Positions 23,710 through 34,054 are shown, counted from the stretch's first letter. The stretch is 64,000 nt of DNA from Latrodectus hesperus (GCA_037975125.1 CM075852.1:19635025-19699024), one strand, 5' to 3'. Notes: a model not told the origin generated them from the sequence alone. Numbers and translations: made by a program.

Positions 23710-24165
23710 GCAATTGTTTACAGATATTACAATTATTAATTTAGAATTCTATTAATGAAAGAAACTTTTAAAATTTAAATCATTCTAGCTGATTTAAACT
23801 AATCATAAAGTGGATGTTTTGTAGCTTTCATTTTGCTTTTTCTTCTTTCTATTTTCGACGTGTTAATGGCTTGAATCAATGGTAAACGACGACTTTGACC
23901 GATGCTTTGGTTTTTATATTCGAAGTCATTTTATCAACAGAATGAACCTCGACAATATTCTCAGATATTTAAAGGTGAATTTCGCCTTGTTTGCTGCCTC
24001 TAGAAGATTGGGACTTGAAGGCAGGCAGCAAATTCGTCGACAAGTTGGATTCACGTCACCGTCTCAATATGATGTGATGCTGATGAAACGTTATCTGATG
24101 TCATGGATATTTTAAGCCAAGGAGAATTGTAATAAAAAGATGTAGCCATGTTCTCAACTATAACG
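23710..24165. other. Unassigned, contains a 78-codon frame
   Basis: The frame 23879-24115 (begins MVNDDFDRCFGFYIRSHFIN, later RRLGLEGRQQIRRQVGF) has a fairly balanced composition but no motif I recognise. It may be a decayed TE or host fragment. Confidence 0.3.
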
Positions 24166-24179
24166 AAAGAAACAGCCAC

Positions 24180-24285
24180 TTTATGGTTAATAACACTTCA
24201 TGGGGAATCTCTAAAAGACTCGGTCTATATATAGCCGTTGTGTGCAAACAATGACCATTGAGCAACAACCAAACCAAATTTCTTA
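24180..24285 (+). mobile_element. SINE-B 3' fragment
   Basis: GGTCTATATATAGCCGTTGTGTGCAAAC followed by AATGACCATTGAGCAACAACC is a SINE-B 3' end. The tRNA-like head is missing or unrecognisable. Confidence 0.65.
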
Positions 24286-24407
24286 AAATGACTCATTATT
24301 AAGACATTCTACTTTATGAATGGTATTCTTATAAATTATGTACACATTACTTTATAAATAATACAACTATTAACAAAATTTCCAATTGCTAATAGGAACT
24401 TCGAAAA

Positions 24408-24689
24408 AGCCGCCCACCCTGTCTATTGGTCAGAGTCCCTAACTACGGATAGGGAGGTCCTAAGTTCGAATATCGGTTCGGGCAGGGATGTACTTCTCTC
24501 TCTATCTATCCTGTCTTTGTCCTTTCCCCTTGTATGAATGAGGTGTGCATGGTTGCCTACCCTATAAACGGGTCCCTAGTGCATGTGTGTACTGAAGAAG
24601 TCGGACTCCACACCAAAATATGGTTCAGTTGAAAAAGTGGAGCAGCGCAGCCCATATTGTTAGCCTAGCTGCCACACGACAACAACAAC
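24408..24689 (+). mobile_element. SINE-A1 copy with 11-bp target-site duplication
   Basis: Head with decayed box B (AGTTCGAATATC), central ATGAGGTGTGCATGG, A1 end ACTCCACACCAAAATATGG to CCACACGACAACAACAAC. TSD AACTTCGAAAA lies at 24397-24407 and 24690-24700. The 65-codon frame starting at 24620 reads through the SINE into flank. Confidence 0.93.
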
Positions 24690-25399
24690 AACTTCGAAAA
24701 GGGATTTCGATGATTCGCCATCGCTTTCAGTCACTGAGAAATAAAAATTTAAAAGGAGTTTTTATTTTAGATTTTTCATTCTTTTATTCCTTCTTATTCC
24801 ATCTAATTTCCAAATAAAATGTGATGGTGTAAGCTCAATTTGCTGAAGCATTTTCTCCTCCTATTGCAAATAAGTAACATGCTGAATAAAGTACTTTTTT
24901 TAAGAATACAAATTTTTATCTTAGAATTTCAAAAATTGCCTTCTATTTCTTTTTAGAACAATTGAAAATGCTCATAGCTGGTTATAAAAAATAAATTGTG
25001 GCTAAATTTTTTATTAAAATTATTTAAACCCTTAACTGTGACATATATTTCAGAAAAATGGACGAAAAATGAAAATTTTTTCGACTGTTAAATTTTATTC
25101 TTTATACTATTATAAGAGTTAGAAAATGCTTTTTTATTACAAAAATAAAGTTTTAAAAACAATAACTACTATATTTATAATTTTTACACATATACATAAA
25201 ACATTGATTACACATACATGTTATTTGTATTGAGCAAATTAAACGAAATTTTGAAGCTAAATGTAACTAGTATAATATAAAAACGCAACAATATGATTTT
25301 CAATACATAAATTTTACAAATCTTTTACAGTATGGTATACTCAAAACAAGGTACTGCTCAAAAACCTATATGTTGCACTTTTTACAATAAACTCTTGTC

Positions 25400-25805
25400 T
25401 CATGCCTTATTCTCTTCCCTTGTTCATCGGTTTTACGACAGCATATAAAACAGTGCCTGGTAGGAGTAGATTTTTTTCCCAATTGATGGGATGTGTTGTG
25501 GGAAGTGTCGACCTGTGAGGCGCACTAAGCTTTCACTAATACCTGTAGTTGAACATTCCTGGTAGTTGAACATTTGGTTTATTTAGTTCAACAATTGATT
25601 TTCTGAAGTTCATATTTTTCGCACCTCCTACTAAAGTATGCAAAATAAAATGAGTTATTTATATAACGCCTGATGTAGGAGATGGAAAAAAATTTTCTAG
25701 TTATATTTTTTACCTCCTTTTCTAGCAACCGGGAAGTCTGTAGGATGTTGATCGACTTTAACGTCACCTCCCATAGTATTGTTGTAGTCATGGACTACCT
25801 TCAGA
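25400..25805 (-). pseudogene. piggyBac transposase C-terminal remnant
   Basis: The minus strand reads VVHDYNNTMGGDVKVDQH, then DFPVARKGGKKYN and KIFFHLLHQALYK: the piggyBac motif region with the third catalytic Asp (G-G-x-D-x-x-D-Q). Further on it reads RLTGRHFPQHIP, RHCFICCRKTDEQGKRIRH and VYCKKCNI, the C-terminal RING/Cys-rich domain that binds DNA ends. Stops and frame changes interrupt it. The N-terminus and the first two catalytic Asp regions are gone. It is complementary in content to the 22.1-kb element, which keeps only the N-terminus, but the terminal repeats differ, so they are not one family. Confidence 0.85.
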
Positions 25806-25924
25806 ACCAAAGTTGGACTTGGTAAAAAACTGGGACCACTTGTGTCATTTATAAGGAAAATAGGAAATTAAGTATCCTAAAGTAGAAACGAACTCAGCTC
25901 AGACTTCACGTTAATTTTTCTTCT

Positions 25925-25987
25925 GCCCGAACTCAGTTCGGGCATAACAAATACTACAGGCAGTAATTGCCCAAACTGAATTCGGGC
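25925..25987. repeat. Pair of GCCC-GGGC palindromes inside the piggyBac right end
   Basis: GCCCGAACTCAGTTCGGGC (25925-25943) is a perfect palindrome about a central C. GCCCAAACTGAATTCGGGC (25969-25987) is a diverged second copy. They are probably subterminal repeats of the element. Confidence 0.8.
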
Positions 25988-26325
25988 GACACTGGCAAGG
26001 GGTTAATGCGTTATTTTGTTTGGGTGTTTGTTCGATTTTTCATAGCTTACAACATAGCTATTCATTTTATTGAGAGCTTCCTTATTAGACTATGAAATTT
26101 TGAGAATTCTTGAAACTAATGTATTTTCAAATTTCTGTTGAGTAAGACTACACTTCGCATGCATGGTATATATTGTACATACACTATATCTTCACTTTCT
26201 GTTTTACTGAATATTTTTTATTTATGTACATTAAAATTTGTTAGTTAACTATTTTAGATTTCTCTCACAATATTTTTCTTTAATACGTCCTAAAACAAAT
26301 ATTTCTGATCAGCGTTTGGAGATTT

Positions 26326-26410
26326 GCTAAGTTGGCAGCCGAATTGTTAGCACAGTTACATTCGATTCAACAGTTTGTGGGTTTGAATCCCACTTCGGGC
26401 ATTACTATTT
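26326..26410 (+). mobile_element. SINE-B head fragment, 3'-truncated
   Basis: GTTGGCAGCCGAATTG to GTTTGAATCCCACTTCGGGC is a SINE-B head. Homology stops near 26410, before the usual GGAATCC. Confidence 0.75.
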
Positions 26411-26495
26411 GTAATAGGTCATTTTTTTCGTGTCTATGATAGTCAAATCAAATAAAGTTGTGAGTTCTTATGATGGCTTTTGCCATTTCTTCAAT

Positions 26496-26671
26496 AGCCG
26501 CGTTGGCAGCCGAATGGTTACCACTCTTGCCTTCGATTCAACAGTTCGTGGGCTCGAATCCCACCTTGCCATGGATGTTTGTAGTGGTTCGGAATCCACT
26601 TCAAGCCGTAGGTACCGGTCTAATTAGCTCTCGTGTGCAAAAAATGACTGTTGAGTGACAAACCAACCAAA
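26496..26671 (+). mobile_element. SINE-B copy with 12-bp target-site duplication
   Basis: Complete: GTTGGCAGCCGAATGG, box B GCTCGAATCCC, GTGGTTCGGAATCC, GGTACCGGTCTAATTAGC and TGACTGTTGAGTGACAAACC. TSD CATTTCTTCAAT lies at 26484-26495 and 26672-26683. Small open frames here are SINE-derived. Confidence 0.94.
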
Positions 26672-26689
26672 CATTTCTTCAATGTTTTC

Positions 26690-27298
26690 GGCGCTTAGGT
26701 ATAAAAACGGAGGGCATTACTCCGATTCTGCTGAGGTGGTCACTTAAAGCTGGGCATTCAGAAACGTGGCCTAGTCTCAGCTGTGTGTCCGGGAAGTCAT
26801 AGCAGTTCCTGCAGACTCCCCAACCCTCTCTGTCGGTCTCTGTGATGTTTGCTTCTGAACCTGATTATGATTTTCGTTGTTAGTCTATCAGTCTTCATGT
26901 TGCAAAGCTAGTGTTTTGATGGAATTAACATTTCTTTTAGTTTATATAGATTTATCTATTGCTTTAGCATCTTTGAGGTTAATTTTATTATTGTTGATAT
27001 TCCTGGCTTCTATGGCAGATTTTTCTACGTTTTTATTTCCTGCAATATCAACATGTGCGGGTATCCACTGGAGAATGCAGGTGTTGTTCATCTCCTTGAA
27101 TGCGATAAAAATTTGAATAGATTTCTTGGGTGACAGAAGAATCCCCATTGAGGATTGCTCTGAGGGCAGCCTTCGAGTCACAGAAGATAACAAGACCTTT
27201 TGCCTGCTCAGAGGGAGGGGGAGAGCTTTGCTCATGTTGAGTGCCTCTGCAATTACCTGAAGTTCGCAAAAGAAGTTAGAAACTAGTTCCAGCACCAA
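26690..27298 (-). pseudogene. Non-LTR retrotransposon RNase H and C-terminal zinc-knuckle remnant
   Basis: The minus strand reads FCELQVIAEALNMSKA, then VIFCDSKAALRAI (the RNase H C-D-S-x-A-A-L block) and, one frame over, CILQWIPAHVDIAGN (the W-I-P-x-H-x-x-I-x-G-N block). Downstream it reads VCRNCYDFPDTQLRLGHV, ECPALSDHLSRIG, a Cys/His knuckle ending. RNase H followed by a C-terminal knuckle is the layout of I/LOA/Jockey-related LINE ORF2 proteins. The frames 26942-27298 and 27048-27269 are two halves of one frame-shifted domain. The plus-strand frame 26877-27116 is a shadow. Confidence 0.85.
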
Positions 27299-27344
27299 AG
27301 TTACCTAGGTAAGGTGTAACACCTAAAGTAGTGTTGTTGTTGTT

Positions 27345-27545
27345 GCATGTCCCCAAAGGCCAGCAGCGCAAGACCAGGTCCATGACGTTGTACACTCTAC
27401 AATAATCCAAAACCAGAAGAGGTTCGTCAACTAAGTCCTGCCTGGAGAGCCCTAGGTACTCAAGGATATGTTTAGCCGAAGCCTGCTCGGTAGAGCAGTT
27501 GGTACAGGTTTCAAAGGTTCGGGAACCCTCAGAAAAACCTTAAGT
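27345..27545 (-). pseudogene. LINE 3' terminus with AAC-type tail, minus strand
   Basis: The minus strand reads SAKHILEYLGLSRQDLVDE, LLVLDYCRVYNVMDLVL, then 3' sequence and a CAACAACAACAAC tail. It is the same C-terminus as at 10.4-10.85 kb (HIL-CLGFSRE, LLLEFLSIYDLMDLV). It probably belongs to the other LINE copy type, separate from the adjacent RNase H fragment. Confidence 0.7.
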
Positions 27546-27822
27546 AGTAGAAATGTTCGTGATAGTTTTACCAGAGGATTCATCAGTGTAAGCATGCACG
27601 GATTCTTCTTTTGGAAATTTTTCTATTGTCTTCTGACCCTTTTATTTAATGGTATAAGATATCTCATTTTTCTTGGCTCTAAGAAATTGGTTTGGATATT
27701 GGTGTTTGATGAAAGTTTCTCGTAAGAGATTGGTTCTTGAAGAAGGCCACAGATTTGTTGTGTTTCAGACCAAGACTTGCTCTAATATCTCTATTATATT
27801 GCATCATCTTGTTTTAGCATTC

Positions 27823-27922
27823 CCATTGTAGTGGTTTAAAATCCACTTTAAATGATCATTGGAACTATCATTAATTAACTCACTAGTGCAAAAGATGACC
27901 ATTGAGCGACAAAACAAAAAAC
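27823..27922 (+). mobile_element. SINE-B 3' half, 5'-truncated
   Basis: TTGTAGTGGTTTAAAATCCAC, TTAATTAACTCACTAGTGC and AGATGACCATTGAGCGACAA match the SINE-B 3' half. The head is absent. Confidence 0.75.
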
Positions 27923-28009
27923 AAAGATTTAAAACATTCTTCAGATATGAATATAATTTAAGAATCTATCAAATCCGCTTATTACTTTTGTCATTTTTAC
28001 GAATCAAAA

Positions 28010-28320
28010 GCCGCCCAACTTGTCTAGTCGTCAGCGTGCCTGACTGCGGATAAGGAGGTCCTGGGTTCGAATCCCGGTTGAGCATGGATGTACTCTCTCT
28101 CTCTCTCTCTCTATCCTGTCTTTGCCCTTTCCTTGTATTAATGAAGTGTAAATGGTTGCCTACTCTATAAACGGGTACCTATGGCATGTGTGTAGCGCAA
28201 AGTCATACTTTCACCTTCATGGTGCTCTGATTAAACGAAAGACGCTCCCAATTGACTTAAATTCGAATAGCCAAGGCATAGCGAGCTTGGCTTGTCCAAG
28301 TGTCATTAGTAACAACACAA
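28010..28320 (+). mobile_element. SINE-A2 copy, left partner of a recombined pair
   Basis: Head GCCGCCCAACTTGTCTAGTCG, box B GGTTCGAATCCCGG, expanded CT run (about 28092-28113), central region and full A2 end. Its left flank is ACGAATCAAAA (27999-28009) and its right flank ACCATGAAATA. These do not match each other, but both match the flanks of the copy at 28711. Confidence 0.93.
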
Positions 28321-28710
28321 CCATGAAATAAATTATTGTTTAAGCTTGTTAATATTTCTGAGTAGTTATATGAAACGATAAAGTAATAAAGCTATAGACA
28401 GCATATATATAATTTAATGTCTGCCTGTATTTGTTTATATATATGTAAATCTGATCTATTATATATGTAAATCTTATCTATTAAAATACATTGTAAATCT
28501 TATGTATTTTAATAGATACCTACAAAGTTTAAAATGTACAGTATTCTGAAGTGATAAATATGCTATAATATGCGATTGAATATATCTTGCTATGATATTT
28601 ATAAATTTAAAGTTAATGAAATTCATTACTTAAGCAATAAGCATTATAAATATTTGCATTGAAAACTCAGCGGTTGTTTGTTGATTTCAATAAACTATCA
28701 CCATGAAATA
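28321..28710. other. 390-bp segment lying between the two recombined SINE-A2 copies
   Basis: AT-rich, with three related pieces containing TGTAAATCT(G/T)AT (about 28440-28505) and no coding frame. Both of its edges carry ACCATGAAATA next to a SINE, as expected if it came from a different locus through a circular intermediate. Confidence 0.7.
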
Positions 28711-29021
28711 GCTGCCCAACTTGTCTAGTGGTCAGTGTGCCTGACTGCGGATAAGGAGGTCCTGGGTTCGAATCCCGGTTCGGGCATGGATGAATTTTCT
28801 CTCTCTATCTATCCTGTCTATGTCATTTCCTTGTATGAATGAGGTATGAATGGTTGCCTACCCTATAAACGGGTCCCTATGGCATGTGTGTAGCGCAAAG
28901 TCTTACTTTCACCTTCATGGTGCTCTGATTAAAACGAAAGACGCTCCCAATTGACTTAAATTCGCATAGCCAAGGCATAGCGAGCTTGACTTGTCCAAGT
29001 GTCATTAGTAACAACAACAAC
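28711..29021 (+). mobile_element. SINE-A2 copy, right partner of a recombined pair
   Basis: Head GCTGCCCAACTTGTCTAGTGG, box B GGTTCGAATCCCGG, complete A2 end with GTCATTAGTAACAACAAC. The left flank is ACCATGAAATA and the right flank ACGAATCAAAA: the reverse pairing to the copy at 28010. The minus-strand frame 28877-29068 is a shadow. Confidence 0.94.
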
Positions 29022-29034
29022 GAATCAAAATGCT

Positions 29035-29708
29035 TAAACTTTATTATTTTTTTAAAAACTTTTGGCATTTAATGTGTTATACTGGGGTTTCTTCCTTATA
29101 TATTGCTTTCTGCGCTTATGTTTGATGCATTTTTATTAAACGAAAAGAAGTTTTTATTAAAATAGTTGAAATCTTTTATTTCAACCATTTGATGCGACCT
29201 TCTTTATTATGTAATGACTCCCATTGGCTAACTCGGGTGCCGTGACAATTGAAATTCATTATAAATCGTGAAAACTAAGATGCTTCATTGGTTAAAGACT
29301 CGGGAAGCATCAGTTCAAAAAGAAGTGCTATAAATTAGATTACACTCTTATAGAAATGCTGGTAATTTGTTGAAACTGTTAGAAAATTTCAGAGGAGTTT
29401 GAAGGTCCAGTAATATTATTTTCGCCGGTTTGCTTTGAGCTTTTTATATTAAACAATGAATTTTCAGGAAATACATATTTCTTCAAAAACATGAAAATTT
29501 TACATCAAAATAAAATGTTTATGAATTATAATTTTTTTAACTCTTGTTAAATTTCTAAACATCTTACTAGACATAGTTTTTTTTAAATACTTATTATTTT
29601 TATTAAATGAGTATATATTTAGAAGTGAAATGTTTTGCATAGACATTTCGTATTTCAATAAAAAGGTTCGCACATATATAAAATACAGCTTTATAAATTT
29701 TTTATGAA
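29035..29708. other. No recognised feature
   Basis: AT-rich. The 80-codon minus-strand frame near 29500-29742 is low-complexity. Confidence 0.4.
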
Positions 29709-29721
29709 AACTAGATTTATT

Positions 29722-30019
29722 TTTTTCCAAAGGTGGGCACAAGAGGGTTGAACACTATGCCACAACAAGGCCAGAGACTGCTACTCATTTATCGTTACCG
29801 AGCGGGCACCTGTGAACCAAGTCACGGAAGCGAGTATCGTTACCCGCGACATACCACCACAAACCCGTTTATAGGGCGGATCACATTCATACAACATCAC
29901 AGAAGAAGGGACAGAGAGAACAGAGAAGGAAAGAAACATCCATGCCCGAACCGGGATTGGAACCTGGGACCAACAGCTCAGGAGTCAGGAACGCTAACCA
30001 CCCAGCCAGTCGGTCGGCG
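29722..30019 (-). mobile_element. SINE-C copy, minus strand, with target-site duplication
   Basis: Same structure as the copy at 16.1 kb: box B GGTTCCAATCCCGG, CCTATAAACGGG centre, GTCGCGGGTAACGATAC, GTGACTTGGTTCACAGG, GTGCCCACCTTTGG and an A-rich tail. TSD AACTAGATTTATT (29709-29721) and AACTGGATTTATT (30020-30032) differ at one base. The 101-codon frame inside it is not a gene. Confidence 0.92.
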
Positions 30020-30118
30020 AACTGGATTTATTAATTAAATGTGTTTAGATAGCTGAAATATTATTCGAAGAATATACATTTTACAATATTATAAGTGATT
30101 TACTCAACAGAGTGTGTA

Positions 30119-30267
30119 TTCCGAGTTAGCAGCCGAATGGTTAGCGCTATTGCCTTTGGTTCAACAGTTCATGGGTTCGAATCTCACTTTGTGCATGGAT
30201 CTTTGTAGTGGTTCAGAATCCCCTTCAAACCGCGTGTGTGAACCTTAAGTGACAAACAAACCAATCA
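30119..30267 (+). mobile_element. SINE-B copy, shortened 3' part
   Basis: GAGTTAGCAGCCGAATGG, box B GGTTCGAATCTC, GTGGTTCAGAATCC, then CGTGTGTGAACC and GTGACAAACAAACC. The GGTCCCGGTCTAATTAGCC part is deleted. Confidence 0.85.
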
Positions 30268-30850
30268 GCAATGTGTATGGAATATCTCAAAGCTGCTAGT
30301 TTACAAAGGATATAGCTTTATTTTTATATTTTGTTTTTATTATCATTATTAATCAAATATTTAGTCTCAGTATGCTTTTTCCAATTCTTGTCAGTTATAC
30401 CAGTAAAACTACATTATTACAGTAAATTAACTATCACATTAAACTAATGATTTCTATCTATTAGTAAGATTTTATAACATCATAATTGCTATATAATGAA
30501 CTTTTATTTGATTCAGTTATTATTATTGAAAATAAACTTAAAATTTAATAAGCTTATAAAAATTTGAATTATAGAAATTTTTGTAATTTTGATTTTAATT
30601 CTGAATTTGCAATGATATAGCTTCAAATTTTTAACTGTCATCGCGTAGTATAAAATGCTTAAATTAGATATTTAAATATAATATTTAAATGTCATTTTTA
30701 TAGTGTAAACACATTTTTGGTTAGATTACTATATTAAATAGTTTAGGCATTCTTGATTAATATTTAATTAGAAAGTATAAACTATATTTGTATTCAACAT
30801 AAAAAATATTAATATAACAAACATTCTTATTTTTTAAAATTCTGACTTAT
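30268..30850. other. AT-rich stretch without recognised features
   Basis: Nothing recognised up to the Tc1-like element. Confidence 0.45.
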
Positions 30851-31100
30851 ACATTCATGTCCATAAATAAGGATAATTCAGAATCACGCAGAAATTGAAC
30901 TCTAAAATAAGAATTTCATGTGTAGAACTATCACACATATCTTGAAGAATTATATGCAAATTACAAGAAACCACCAAATGGCGCCGAAAGTACGTCACAA
31001 CGACGAGAGTGTAAGAGAGGGGTGCATAAGGAATAGTTGCAAAGAAGTAAAATTGTTCAATAGCGCTTTAAAAGCCTTTCAGTGTAATAGTTGCATAGTT

Positions 31101-32107
31101 ATGGCACAAAAGAAGCATTTGGTTGATGTTTTACGTGGTAGAATTATCGGCCGTCAGGAATGTAGACGTACCCAGCTGGAAGTATCCGAGGAACTTGGAA
31201 TCGGCCAGATTGTCATCTCCAGGCTTTGATAACGTTTCAAAGATGATGGTTATGTGAGTAGACGTTACAGCACAGGTCACCCTCGAGTTACAACGCCGAA
31301 TGAGGACCGGTATTTGGTAGTTACGGCCGAAAGAAACAAACGGAGCACAACATCAGACCTGTCTCGTCAGCTCTCTTCAGCTACCAGTGGTACGACAGTT
31401 GCAAGGCAGACCATGTACAGACGCTTAGGGCACATTGGTCTATATGCTCGTAGGCCTGTCAGATGTGTTCCACTTGCCGCAATTCACTGTCGTCTACGGT
31501 TAGCCTGGAGTAGATCGCATGCAATGTGAACACTGCAACAGTGGTCTTTTGGGATGTTTTCCGTCTAGTCCAGGTTTAGCTTTCAGTCTGATTCTCGCAG
31601 GACTCTTTTATAGAGAGGGCCAGGTATCCATTACCACCAAGAGAACACCATTGAATGACACCGTTACAGCGGATTGCTCGTTTGGGTAGGAATTATTCTG
31701 GGTTCCAGAACTAATCTGCATGTTCAGAATGTAACCATGACAGGCCACATCTATCGGAATGTCATTCTGGAACAACATGTACGTTTGTTTCAGGGCGCCA
31801 AGGGTGCAGAATTTCTGTTTATGGATGACAATGCCCGTCTTCACCGTGCGAATATTGTAGACGAAAGCCTTCAATCGGAGGACATCACCCGTATGGACTG
31901 GCCAGCATACTCAACTTACTTGAATCCAATAGAGCATGTGGGGGACTTGCTTGGCCGACGAATTGCAGCCCATCAACCTCCTCCCACATGACTTCCGGAA
32001 CTTGGGAGAGCATTGCTTGATGTCAGTGGTGTAATATCCCTCAAGATCAGATCGATAATTTGATACTCAGCTTGCCTAGGCGTTGTACGGCCTGTTGCAT
32101 CATTTAG
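31101..32107 (+). pseudogene. Tc1-like transposase, decayed (DD34E family)
   Basis: An almost full-length frame broken mainly by point nonsense changes. The N-terminal helix-turn-helix reads VLRGRIIGRQE, QLEVSEELGIGQIVISRL. Two adjacent stops at 31227-31232 (TGA TAA) stand where a Trp-Gln pair (TGG CAA) is expected. Then come the second DNA-binding part (RHPRVTT-like, RTMYRRLGHIGL-like) and the catalytic core. The first catalytic Asp is lost: the FxDESRF block reads FSV*SRF at about 31557-31574. The second is kept (FMDDNARLH) and the Glu 34 residues later is kept (LNPIEH). Further stops occur near 31527, 31566, 31611 and 31656, and a frame change after 31991. The C-terminus (IDNLILSLPRRC) ends near 32107. 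It is long dead. Confidence 0.9.
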
Positions 32108-32234
32108 GGGGCATACTATGTATTAACTATCATACCAACCATGTTATATTGTGTGGTTTTTGTAAATATGTTCTTTTTTTAAATTTGCTCCAAAGAGTGA
32201 AAATTGTAATTTTTATTAATGATGTCAAACATAG

Positions 32235-32606
32235 AGCATCTTTTTCAAGTCTCATCATCACCAAGTTTGGCGAATAAGCCCCATGCGCTAAGGGCTCCCA
32301 GCCGTGCGCCTTAACGATGTCCTTGGTCAATTTAGCACGGTGGCTAGGTGCGTTGTTATCAAGGAAAATCACTTTGTGCTGCCGTTTCTTGTATTGCTCG
32401 CGTTTTTCGAGTATAACATCTTTCAAATCAAGTAATTGTTGCTTGTAGAGGTCAGTATTAACTGTTTTGCTGGGTTTGAGAAGCTCGTAATAGATTGGGC
32501 CCCTCCTGGTCACAGAAAATACACAGCATTGTCTTGCGGCCGAAGCAATTCTGCCTTGCGGTCGATATGGATGGTTGTCCGGGGTCAACATATGATCAAT
32601 TGCCAT
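32235..32606 (-). pseudogene. mariner-family transposase fragment
   Basis: The minus-strand frame contains IYYELLKPSKTVNTDLYKQ, then the second catalytic region KVIFLDNNAPSHRAKL and HGWEPLAHGAYSPNL. These are mariner-type motifs (YYELL.PG.T, DNA-PH-A, PYSPDL). The sequence breaks where the third catalytic Asp region should follow. The N-terminal helix-turn-helix and first Asp are also absent, leaving roughly 120 of about 345 residues. It abuts the end of the Tc1-like pseudogene in the opposite orientation. Confidence 0.88.
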
Positions 32607-32639
32607 GTTGAGAGAAAATCAGAAATTTAGTGAAGTTTT

Positions 32640-33542
32640 TGTACATTATTACAAGTCTTTGATCAAAGAGCGTTATGTGAAATAACGTTTTATATTCTTT
32701 AATCCACATTTTTCACATATTATAAGTAAACAATTTTTTTATGATATTTGTATAGAATATTAAGATCGTTCAAGCATAATAACAGCAGAAATTATGCTAA
32801 ACTTGTCATGAACATTTTCTTACGAACAAAAAAAAATCTTGAGCATATATTTATGAATGATCAGTTTTAAAGAATTTTAAAACATAATAATATTAAAATT
32901 CAATTATTCATATTTTTTAATATTAATTGAAAATTTTGTTTTTATATGATTCTTCCGAAACATTTATTTCTTTAATATATAGTTTTTTACAAAATCTTCA
33001 CTGAAATTTATTTTTCAGATGTTGATAGAAACAACGAGTATATAAGATACTCATTTCTGAATAAGAATATATTTTAAAATTTCTTGTCAGAGAGTTTAAA
33101 AATATACTCTATCCGAAACTAATATTTTTACAATCATTCTCATTTTAATAGGTTAATAATAACTGCAAACAGTTTCAAAGCATGCATTTAAACAGCTTAT
33201 AGCTTAAAAATCCAGTTTCGAATACATGTTCTTATTTGAACTACAAAATAAAAATGATTCTGCTTCAGCTTGGAAAATGACTTTTTAAAAAGATTAATGA
33301 AAGACATTAATTTTGCAATGATTGTAAATTAAAAAATTGATCATAAGGAAATTCCTTTTTGATCAAAATAAATATGAAAATAAAATTTTCGATATTTTGG
33401 AGAATAAATAAATGGTTTAAATTTAACAAATTACAGGATATTGCAAAATAGTGTAAATAAGCATTTTTTCTAGTTACATTCCTATAATAGAATTTTTTTA
33501 TTTAAGAATAACACAATTATTAGCCATATGTATACATCTTAT
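32640..33542. other. AT-rich stretch without recognised features
   Basis: Nothing recognised. Confidence 0.5.
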
Positions 33543-33556
33543 ACCAATTTTCCCTC

Positions 33557-33731
33557 GCTGAGCTGGCAACCGAATGGTTAGCGCTCTTGCCTTTGGTTCA
33601 ACAGTTCGTGGGTTCGAGTCCCATCTTGGGTATGAATGTTTGTAGTGGTTCGGAATTCACTTTAAACCATAGGTCCCGGTCTCATTAGCCCTTGTGTGCA
33701 AAAATTGACCGTTGAGCGACAAACAAACCAA
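33557..33731 (+). mobile_element. SINE-B copy with 14-bp perfect target-site duplication
   Basis: Complete: GCTGAGCTGGCAACCGAATGG, box B GGTTCGAGTCCC, GTGGTTCGGAATTCAC, GGTCCCGGTCTCATTAGCC and TTGACCGTTGAGCGACAAAC. TSD ACCAATTTTCCCTC lies at 33543-33556 and 33732-33745. Confidence 0.96.
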
Positions 33732-33887
33732 ACCAATTTTCCCTCAGCAGTTTTAAAGTAGTTATATAATTCTGACATTTAACACGTTATATCGTAGGGA
33801 ACAAGTAGTCATAAGTGCTCATGTACTATCAAACATTGCACTTCATGTAGTTCATATGAAGGATGGGCTGAAGTCCAGGCCATAGAA

Positions 33888-34054
33888 ATTAAGCTCACAG
33901 ATAAGCACTTCGCGCCCTTTGCCTTTCAGTTTGAAGGTTCGTGAAATCCTTTCCATCACAAGAATAAGATTTTGAAGTGTAGTCAGAATCTGTTTTAAGA
34001 CTTAGATTTTTGCTAAGCTAGCCATTGTGTAAAAATGTGCGTATAGCAAAACAA
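33888..34054 (+). mobile_element. SINE-B copy, heavily decayed
   Basis: The order TAAGCACTTCGCGCCC, GAAGGTTCGTGAAATCC, AGTGTAGTCAGAATC, TTTTGCTAAGCTAGCC and TGTGTAAAAATGTGCG follows SINE-B at low similarity. Confidence 0.5.

Larger units (their letters stand above)
25028..26002 (-). mobile_element. Decayed piggyBac element, TTAA-flanked
   Basis: TTAA target duplications lie at 25024-25027 and 26003-26006. The ends ACCCTTAACTGTGAC and, from the right, CCCCTTGCCAGTGTC are an imperfect terminal repeat. Transposase remnants read on the minus strand. Two GCCC...GGGC palindromes (25925-25943, 25969-25987) lie near the right end. The element is about 975 bp, far shorter than a full piggyBac. Confidence 0.85.
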
